From Amphritea sp. (GTDB lineage: Bacteria > Pseudomonadota > Gammaproteobacteria > Pseudomonadales > Nitrincolaceae), in NCBI GenBank assembly GCA_024679635.1, contig JAIBDA010000056.1, forward strand, positions 1 through 8,018: a DNA stretch of 8,018 bases, in the 5' to 3' direction. Made by a program: the position numbers and the translations under genes. Of the stretch, positions 1-5,368 are shown piece after piece. Below the pieces are notes generated by a model, which saw only the letters and a list, made by a program, of their open reading frames with translations, did not search any database and was not told the DNA's origin. Position 1 is the first letter of the stretch; every line of letters starts with the position of its first letter.

Positions 1-1067
1 ACCATCGCCTGAATGCGGTCGCTCTCTTTCACACGCAATTCTTCAGCACCCGTCAAAACAGTCTCACCTTCAGCGCAAACTGCGGCAATAAACAGTGCTG
101 GGAACTCATCAATCGCAAGAGGAACCTGATCTTCAGGTATATTAATTCCTTTCAAAGGCGCGTAACGAATACGAATATCCGCCACCGGTTCACCACCCAC
201 TTCCCGCTCATTAAGTAGTTCGAGATTACTACCCATTGCACGGAGAATATTGATAACACCGATTCGGGTTGGGTTTATACCCACATGCTCCAGAGTAATA
301 TCTGAATCAGGACAGATAGCCGCAGCAACCATGAAAAATGTTGATGAAGAAATATCCGCAGGCACATCAATTTTAGCCGCGGTTAACGAACCACCACCGG
401 ACAGAGACACCTTGTTTTTATCTACATCAACCTGATAACCGAAACCGCGTAACATCCGCTCTGTGTGATCCCGTGTCGGCGCGGGCTCAACGACAGATGT
501 CTCGCCTTCAGCATAAAGACCGGCAAGCATGACACAGGATTTCACCTGAGCACTGGCCATAGGCATGTCGTAATTGATCGCTTTTAGCTGCTGTCCGCCT
601 TTGATTCTCACTGGAGGACAACCATTTTCACCGGTTTCAACCACTGCACCCATTAATCTCAACGGTTTAGCAACACGCTCCATCGGTCGCTTGCTCAAAG
701 AAGCGTCGCCGCTCAATTCAGAGTCAAAAGACTGGCCAGCCAGTAAGCCAGACATCAAGCGAATCGTGGTACCGGAATTACCCACATAAATAGGCCTGGG
801 TGGTTTTTGTAACCCATTGATACCCACACCGTAAATTTTCACTTCACCCTGGTGAGGCCCTTCTATAACAACCCCCATATCGCGGAAAGCTTGAAGCGTT
901 GCCAGACTGTCTTCCCCTTCAAGGAAGCCAGTCACTTCTGTAACACCGTCTGCCAGTGATCCCAGCATGATTGAACGATGAGAGATCGATTTATCACCAG
1001 GTGCTCTAATGCTGCCCTGTACCTTACCGCCCGGCTGGGCAAAAAATGTAGTTTCTGTAGTTGTCAT
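1..1067 (-). other. aroA: AroA (EPSP synthase, class II) domain of the fusion, partial
   Basis: This is the second domain of the tyrA-aroA reading frame, fusion residues 299-653, making 5-enolpyruvylshikimate-3-phosphate in the cytoplasm. Visible motifs in order are APGDKSISHR (320-329, Lys324 in the substrate site), GNSGTTIRLMSGLLAGQ (394-410), KRPMERV (424-430), SAQVKS (470-475), RDHTERML (497-504), GINPTRIG (561-568), AIDEFPALFIAA (616-627, Asp618 the family catalytic aspartate) and ELRVKESDRI (641-650). The RPM, SAQVKS and RxHTE signatures place it in class II (as in Bacillus and strain CP4), not class I as in E. coli. The glycine of NSGTT is present where CP4 has alanine, but glyphosate response cannot be predicted from that alone. 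The closing GDHRIAM-type segment lies past the left edge. Confidence 0.93.
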
Positions 1068-1961
1068 ATTCTGAGTGTAGGCTGAGCCTGATAAAATTTT
1101 TGTGAAATGCTCGCGTGATGCTTTTGCTCGGGTAAATATTCCCAGCATCTCACGACTGTCTTCGGATTCAATAGCTGCTCGCAGCCGATTTAATCCGTTC
1201 GAAAATTCGTCAATCTTTTGTAGTATGGCTTGCTTATTTGCCAACCCCACATCGTGCCACATCGTTGGGTCACTGGCGGCAATTCGGGTAAAGTCTCTAA
1301 AACCTCCCGCCGCATAACGGAAGATATCGGTGCAATCCTGTTCCTGAGCCAGCGTATCTACCAGCGAAAAAGCCAGTAAATGAGGCAGATGACTTGTCGC
1401 AGCCAAAACCTCATCGTGCCTTTCAACATCCATCCGTAACACTTGCGCACCAACACCCTGCCACATGCGTGAAATCAACGTAACCGCTCGCGGGTCACTT
1501 TGAGGTAACGGCGTTATGATAACTTTATGATGTTCAAATAATGTTTCATCCGCAGCAGCAACACCGCTTTTTTCTAGTCCGGCTATTGGGTGGCCTGGAA
1601 TAAATCGATCCGGAACCGAACCAAACAGGGCTTCAGCCGCCCTTACTACGTTCCCTTTTACGCTACCAACATCGGTTATGATCGTTTCAGGCCGTAGGGC
1701 CGGCTTGATGTCAGCCAGTACGAACTCCATCACTTTAACCGGCACAGCTAACACGACAACATCAGCCTCTCTAACCGCGTCTAAAAGGTCGGAGGCAACT
1801 TCATCAACTACCCCCAAACGCAACCCTGTTTCCAGCTCATCCACGTCTCTGTCATAACCGACAACCGTTTTACAGATCCCTCGCACGCGCAAAGCCCGAG
1901 CCAGCGATCCACCAATCAAACCCAGACCGATAACTAATACCCGTCCCGTCAGGAAACTCAC
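1..1961 (-). CDS. tyrA-aroA: Bifunctional prephenate dehydrogenase / EPSP synthase (TyrA-AroA fusion), 3' end cut by window
   Basis: Reading leftward from the GTG at 1961-1959, 653 codons run to the window edge without a stop. Residues 1-298 are prephenate dehydrogenase, which oxidises prephenate to 4-hydroxyphenylpyruvate for tyrosine. Visible motifs are the nucleotide-binding GLGLIGGS (12-19), Asp37 in GYDRD (an acidic residue here suggests NAD+ over NADP+), TDVGSVK (96-102), GHPIAG (123-128, family catalytic His124), SHLPH (190-194) and GGFRDFTRIA (219-228). From Met299 the frame continues into EPSP synthase, which joins shikimate-3-phosphate and PEP. No AroQ chorismate mutase domain precedes TyrA, unlike the E. 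coli T-protein. The GTG start is chosen because it has a Shine-Dalgarno (1970-1976), gives a normal TyrA N-terminus, and overlaps the hisC stop by four bases. The same fusion is known in Pseudomonas. Roughly 80-95 C-terminal residues should lie beyond the window. Confidence 0.95.
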   Translation of the reverse strand, partial: MSFLTGRVLVIGLGLIGGSLARALRVRGICKTVVGYDRDVDELETGLRLGVVDEVASDLLDAVREADVVVLAVPVKVMEFVLADIKPALRPETIITDVGSVKGNVVRAAEALFGSVPDRFIPGHPIAGLEKSGVAAADETLFEHHKVIITPLPQSDPRAVTLISRMWQGVGAQVLRMDVERHDEVLAATSHLPHLLAFSLVDTLAQEQDCTDIFRYAAGGFRDFTRIAASDPTMWHDVGLANKQAILQKIDEFSNGLNRLRAAIESEDSREMLGIFTRAKASREHFTKILSGSAYTQNMTTTETTFFAQPGGKVQGSIRAPGDKSISHRSIMLGSLADGVTEVTGFLEGEDSLATLQAFRDMGVVIEGPHQGEVKIYGVGINGLQKPPRPIYVGNSGTTIRLMSGLLAGQSFDSELSGDASLSKRPMERVAKPLRLMGAVVETGENGCPPVRIKGGQQLKAINYDMPMASAQVKSCVMLAGLYAEGETSVVEPAPTRDHTERMLRGFGYQVDVDKNKVSLSGGGSLTAAKIDVPADISSSTFFMVAAAICPDSDITLEHVGINPTRIGVINILRAMGSNLELLNEREVGGEPVADIRIRYAPLKGINIPEDQVPLAIDEFPALFIAAVCAEGETVLTGAEELRVKESDRIQAM

Positions 1962-3061
1962 TTTTTTAACACCTTAGCAAAAGCCTCCAGACAACGATTA
2001 TTTTCATCCGGCAGACCAATTGTCACACGTAGATGATTCGGCATTCGATAGTTAGCAACAGGCCTTACAATCACCCCTTCGAGTAGCAATGCATCGTAGA
2101 GTGAAGTCGCATTCTGACCACAATCGACTGTAATGAAATTACCTACCGAAGGTATCCAGCTTAATCCCAGCTTTGCAAAGCCCTGCTCCAACTGAGCCAT
2201 TCCGGCGGTATTATTATTGACGCTTCGCAACAAATAAGCAGAATCGTCTAACACTGCCGTTGCCGCTTCCAAGGCGGGAATATTAACATTGAATGGCTGC
2301 CTAACCCGGTTCAGAAGATCTGAAATTTGCGTATTGGCCACCGCATAACCCATTCTAAGAGCCGCTAATCCGTATGCTTTTGAAAAAGTGCGGGTAACAA
2401 TCAGGTTAGAAAATTCGCCAAGTAACTTTAGGCCACTTCCGTAGTCTGCTTCAGTCACATACTCGGCATATGCTTCATCGAGAACAACTACAACCGATTC
2501 AGGCACTTTCGCCATAAAAACCCTGAGAGCCGCAGCACTGAAATAAGTACCCGTCGGGTTATTAGGGTTTGCCAGATAAATCACCCGGGTTTTATCAGTT
2601 ACCGCTGCAGCCATCGCATCCAGATCATGACCCCAGTTCAAAGCAGGCGTCACAACAGCCTTTGCGCCTAAAGATTGCGCAACAAGCATATATACAACGA
2701 AAGAGAATTCAGAGTAGATTACCTCATCACCCGGCAATACAAAGGTCCTGCCAATCAGATCAAGTACATCATTGGAGCCATTTCCCAGCGTAATCGTCTC
2801 TGGCGAAAAACCATACCGCTCAGATAACACTTGCTTCAATCGAAAGCCGCTGGCATCCGGATACCGACAAGCGTCTTTTAGACTAGCGGCAGCTGCATCC
2901 ATCGCCAACTGACTCGGCCCCAGTGGATTTTCATTACTCGCCAGCTTAATACTATTGCTGATGCCAAGCTCTCGCTCCAACTCTTCAACCGGTTTTCCCG
3001 GTTGATATGGATGAAGCCCCTGTATACCGGGTGTAGCCAGTGCATAAAAATCAGATGCCAT
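1958..3061 (-). CDS. hisC: Histidinol-phosphate aminotransferase (HisC2-type)
   Basis: A 367-residue cytoplasmic, PLP-dependent fold type I aminotransferase of normal family length. HisC converts imidazole acetol-phosphate plus glutamate to histidinol-phosphate. Members in aromatic operons often also transaminate phenylpyruvate and 4-hydroxyphenylpyruvate. Visible are ASNENPLGPS (41-50), CRYPDASG (65-72), NPNNPTG (165-171), the cofactor aspartate Asp195 in LDEAYAEY, Lys228 in TRTFSKAYGLAALRMGYA (the PLP Schiff-base lysine), Arg236, and Arg345 in LRVTIG for substrate phosphate or carboxylate. The ATG follows the pheA stop by 15 bases and has AGGAA (3070-3074) eight bases upstream. No other histidine gene is present, and its neighbours are phenylalanine and tyrosine genes, so I infer an aromatic aminotransferase role alongside or instead of histidine synthesis. 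The assignment to the family is firm; the in vivo substrate is not. Confidence 0.95.
   Translation of the reverse strand: MASDFYALATPGIQGLHPYQPGKPVEELERELGISNSIKLASNENPLGPSQLAMDAAAASLKDACRYPDASGFRLKQVLSERYGFSPETITLGNGSNDVLDLIGRTFVLPGDEVIYSEFSFVVYMLVAQSLGAKAVVTPALNWGHDLDAMAAAVTDKTRVIYLANPNNPTGTYFSAAALRVFMAKVPESVVVVLDEAYAEYVTEADYGSGLKLLGEFSNLIVTRTFSKAYGLAALRMGYAVANTQISDLLNRVRQPFNVNIPALEAATAVLDDSAYLLRSVNNNTAGMAQLEQGFAKLGLSWIPSVGNFITVDCGQNATSLYDALLLEGVIVRPVANYRMPNHLRVTIGLPDENNRCLEAFAKVLKK
1970..1976 (-). promoter_or_regulatory. Ribosome binding site for tyrA-aroA
   Basis: TAAGGTG on the minus strand lies 8 bases upstream of the GTG at 1961, inside the last codons of hisC. It supports this non-ATG start and, with the GTGA start/stop overlap, suggests translational coupling to hisC. 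Confidence 0.65.
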
Positions 3062-3069
3062 TAGATTGA

Positions 3070-3074
3070 TTCCT
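3070..3074 (-). promoter_or_regulatory. Ribosome binding site for hisC
   Basis: AGGAA on the minus strand, eight bases before the hisC ATG, lies within the 15-base pheA-hisC spacer. The spacer leaves no room for a separate promoter and terminator, supporting co-transcription. Confidence 0.6.
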
Positions 3075-3076
3075 GG

Positions 3077-4177
3077 TCAGAGTACAGCTACCGGATAAGA
3101 ACCCAATATTTTAAGTTCCACTGTGTCCGACTCCAACTCCTGCAATACTTTCTGTATATGCGAGTTTGCAGAATGCCCCTGAAAATCAATATAAAAAACT
3201 GAATGGGAGCTTTCTGCACTGGCTGGACGGGTTTCAATACCGGTAAGGCTAATCTCGTGTTTATGAAAGTGTTCAAGAAGCTCATAAAGCGCGCCAGCCT
3301 TATCCCGGACAGTAACCAGAATAGAGGTTTTGTCCTGGCCGCTCTCGCCTACATCCTGATCACCGATAATCAGATAGCGGGTACTATTATCTGACTGATC
3401 ATCAATGTTTTTTGAAACAATATTTAACTGATAAAGGTCTGCAGCCAATTCGCTGGCGATAGCTGCAGCGCCCGGACCTTGCTGCAACGCCATGCGCGCC
3501 GCTTCAGAGTTACTGCTAACCGGTACGCGCTCAGCGGAGAGAAAATGATTATCCAGCCAGCTTCGACATTGCGACAACGTCTGTTGAGGCGAATATATAT
3601 GAGTTATACCGTCCAGCCCTTCAGCGCCCGCACGAAGCAAGTGATGATGGATATTAAGCTTCACTTCCCCGCAAATCGTCAGCTGAAAACGTTTAAACAG
3701 ATCCAGCGTATGGCCGACCATTCCTTCAGAAGAGTTTTCAATCGGCACAACACCATAATGCGCACCGCCGGCTTCAACTTCGCGAAAGACTTCATCACTA
3801 TTACTAAAGGGAATACAGTGAGCCGAATGGCCAAAATGTTTACTGGCAGCCTGCTGAGTAAAATTCCCTTCCGGACCCAGAAAAGCAACATGCATCGGCT
3901 TTTCCAACGCAAGACAGACCGACATAACTTCACGGAATAACCGCGCAACTTCCTTATCCGCCAGCGGCCCCTCATTTCGCGCCATAACACGGCGCAGAAC
4001 CTGAGCTTCACGCTCAGGACGATAAAACACTGCATCCTGAGGCCCTTGATGCTTTTCCTTAACTTCCGCAACTTCCTGCGCGCAACGGGCACGGTCGTTC
4101 AACAGTTGATGAATCTGTTTATCGATTGAATCGATCTGATCGCGCAGAACCTTAAGCTCTTTTTCCTGATCACTCAT
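3077..4177 (-). CDS. pheA: Bifunctional chorismate mutase / prephenate dehydratase (P-protein)
   Basis: A 366-residue cytoplasmic enzyme that converts chorismate to prephenate and then to phenylpyruvate, committing carbon to phenylalanine. Residues 1-90 form the helical AroQ chorismate mutase domain, with Arg12, Lys40 and the YRPEREAQVLRR segment (52-63). Residues 95-275 are prephenate dehydratase, with FLGPEGNFT (99-107), VVPIENSSEG (143-152) and STRYLIIG (265-272). Residues 283-360 are the ACT regulatory domain, with GALYELL (295-301) and IETRP (314-318), the sites that bind phenylalanine for feedback inhibition in E. coli. The dehydratase motif is usually TRF and here reads TRY. The ATG at 4177 has AGAGGT at 4185-4190 and lies 24 bases after serC. 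I see no leader peptide or attenuator in that spacer, so control is probably mainly allosteric. Confidence 0.97.
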   Translation of the reverse strand: MSDQEKELKVLRDQIDSIDKQIHQLLNDRARCAQEVAEVKEKHQGPQDAVFYRPEREAQVLRRVMARNEGPLADKEVARLFREVMSVCLALEKPMHVAFLGPEGNFTQQAASKHFGHSAHCIPFSNSDEVFREVEAGGAHYGVVPIENSSEGMVGHTLDLFKRFQLTICGEVKLNIHHHLLRAGAEGLDGITHIYSPQQTLSQCRSWLDNHFLSAERVPVSSNSEAARMALQQGPGAAAIASELAADLYQLNIVSKNIDDQSDNSTRYLIIGDQDVGESGQDKTSILVTVRDKAGALYELLEHFHKHEISLTGIETRPASAESSHSVFYIDFQGHSANSHIQKVLQELESDTVELKILGSYPVAVL

Positions 4178-4184
4178 TCTAACG

Positions 4185-4190
4185 ACCTCT
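4185..4190 (-). promoter_or_regulatory. Ribosome binding site for pheA
   Basis: AGAGGT on the minus strand, seven bases before the pheA ATG, is in the 24-base serC-pheA spacer. It is a good Shine-Dalgarno match and contrasts with serC, which has none. Confidence 0.65.
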
Positions 4191-4201
4191 GCAATTTCGG
4201 C

Positions 4202-5284
4202 TCAGCCGTGACGTTGTGAAAAATCCTGCATAAATGCGATCAAAGCATCTACACCCGCTTCAGGAACAGCATTATAGATACTCGCCCGCATACCACCAAC
4301 AGACCTATGGCCTGGCAGATTCAACAAGCCCTTTTCTTCCGCCTCAACGAGGAACTGTTTATCCAAATCCGCGTTAGCCAGAATAAAAGGTACATTCATC
4401 CAGGAGCGCGCATTATGCGTCACAGGATTTGAGTAAAACGGGTTTTCATCAATTACCGCGTAAAGTTTCTCCGCCTTACGACGGTTAATTTCAGTAATTG
4501 CGGCAACGCCGCCCTGAGCTTTCAACCACTTAAACACCAGGCCTGCCAGATACCAGCCATAGGTCGGCGGGGTGTTAACCATAGAACCCGCATCGGCTGT
4601 CATTTTGTAGTCATACAATGATGGCGTGCCTGCCAATGTATCACCAAGCAGGTCTTCACGAATGATAACCACCGTCAGACCAGCCGGACCAATATTTTTC
4701 TGTGCGCCAGCATAGATCATTCCAAAACGGCTCACATCAATCGGGCGTGACAATATATTAGAAGAGAGATCCGCTACCAACGGCACATCACCAGTATCTG
4801 GGATATAGTCAAACTCGACCCCCCGTATCGTCTCATTCGGCGTGTAATGCAGGTAGGCAGCATCCGGATTAAGCTTTAACTCTTCCTGTCGCGGAGCACT
4901 GGTAAAGTTATCCTCTTCTGAAGTAGCAACCACATTTACTTCACAGTAGCGTGACGCTTCTTTAATCGCTTTCTTAGACCAGTCACCGGTGTTGATATAG
5001 TCTGCCGTTTTTTTACCACGCAGCAGATTCATTGGGATCATGCTGAACTGGCTGCTAGCGCCACCCTGCATAAACAGAACTTTGTAGTTATCAGGTATCT
5101 GCATCAGATCACGCAAATCCTGTTCTGCCTCTTCAGCCACGCCAACAAACTCGCTGCTACGATGGCTCATTTCCATAATGGAAAGCCCCAGACCGTGCCA
5201 GTCAAGAAGCTCTTCCTGAGCCTGCTTTAATACATCTACCGGTAACGCAGAAGGTCCGGCGCTGAAATTATAATTACGTGTCAT
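4202..5284 (-). CDS. serC: Phosphoserine aminotransferase
   Basis: A 360-residue cytoplasmic PLP enzyme, close to E. coli SerC (362). It converts 3-phosphohydroxypyruvate plus glutamate to phosphoserine, and in gammaproteobacteria also acts as PdxF in making 4-phosphohydroxythreonine for PLP. Visible are the N-terminal [12 protein letters not shown] (4-15), MSHRS (39-43, His41-Arg42 for the substrate), GGASSQF (74-80, cofactor phosphate), Trp102, Thr152, Asp172 in ADLSSN and Lys196 in [12 protein letters not shown], the Schiff-base lysine. The ATG at 5284 is chosen because the protein then begins with the family N-terminus. The frame stays open upstream to a TTG at 5356, but that adds 24 residues unlike SerC, read through a hairpin. 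No Shine-Dalgarno precedes the ATG. It is probably the first gene of the aromatic operon. Confidence 0.97.
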   Translation of the reverse strand: MTRNYNFSAGPSALPVDVLKQAQEELLDWHGLGLSIMEMSHRSSEFVGVAEEAEQDLRDLMQIPDNYKVLFMQGGASSQFSMIPMNLLRGKKTADYINTGDWSKKAIKEASRYCEVNVVATSEEDNFTSAPRQEELKLNPDAAYLHYTPNETIRGVEFDYIPDTGDVPLVADLSSNILSRPIDVSRFGMIYAGAQKNIGPAGLTVVIIREDLLGDTLAGTPSLYDYKMTADAGSMVNTPPTYGWYLAGLVFKWLKAQGGVAAITEINRRKAEKLYAVIDENPFYSNPVTHNARSWMNVPFILANADLDKQFLVEAEEKGLLNLPGHRSVGGMRASIYNAVPEAGVDALIAFMQDFSQRHG

Positions 5285-5291
5285 TTGGAAT

Positions 5292-5313
5292 ATTCTGTAA
5301 AAATTCTGTAAAA
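5292..5313. repeat. Perfect 11-bp tandem direct repeat upstream of serC
   Basis: The plus-strand unit ATTCTGTAAAA occurs twice without a spacer (5292-5302 and 5303-5313), or TTTTACAGAAT twice on the minus strand. One unit is about one helical turn, so both copies face the same side of the DNA, as paired regulator sites often do. It may equally be a chance slippage duplication. Confidence 0.8.
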
Positions 5314-5320
5314 CTGTCAG
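5292..5320 (-). promoter_or_regulatory. Possible sigma-70 promoter for serC
   Basis: Reading the minus strand, CTGACA (5315-5320, five of six matches to TTGACA) is followed after exactly 17 bases by CAGAAT (5292-5297, four of six matches to TATAAT). Only seven bases separate this -10 from the serC ATG, so initiation would fall at or within a base or two of the start codon. The -10 is weak and overlaps a tandem repeat, so this is tentative. Confidence 0.3.
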
Positions 5321-5348
5321 AGAGAACTGTGCGACCCGGGCCGCACAG
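5319..5348 (-). terminator. Hairpin after gyrA, possible weak intrinsic terminator
   Basis: Twenty bases after the gyrA stop, the minus-strand transcript can form a nine-pair stem (CTGTGCGGC with GTCGCACAG, one G-U pair) closed by a CCGG tetraloop at 5327-5348. TTCTCTCT follows at 5319-5326. The stem is strong, but the tail has only five U in eight, so termination may be partial. The hairpin could also simply stabilise the gyrA 3' end. Confidence 0.5.
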
Positions 5349-5368
5349 ATTCCCAAACTTACGGATGA

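Noticed and set aside
1..1067. aroA as a separate gene starting at the ATG at 1067
   Set aside because: The frame is continuous with tyrA without a stop, and there is no convincing ribosome site just upstream. AGGC lies about 20 bases away, too far. Independent initiation remains possible and is noted under findings.
3637..3645. Run of three histidines in PheA (residues 177-179, IHHHLL)
   Set aside because: This looked like a metal site or tag, but IHHHLL is a normal segment of Pseudomonas-type prephenate dehydratases.
3479..3940. 153-codon open frame on the plus strand
   Set aside because: Antisense to pheA, rich in basic residues from reverse-complement codon bias, with no domain.
3679..4092. 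137-codon minus-strand open frame inside pheA in another frame
   Set aside because: It overlaps the conserved P-protein reading frame completely and has no recognisable domain. It is an out-of-frame shadow.
5285..5356. In-frame N-terminal extension of serC from a TTG at 5356
   Set aside because: It would add 24 residues with no match to the SerC N-terminus and no ribosome site, and it reads through the post-gyrA hairpin. The ATG at 5284 gives the canonical [12 protein letters not shown] start.
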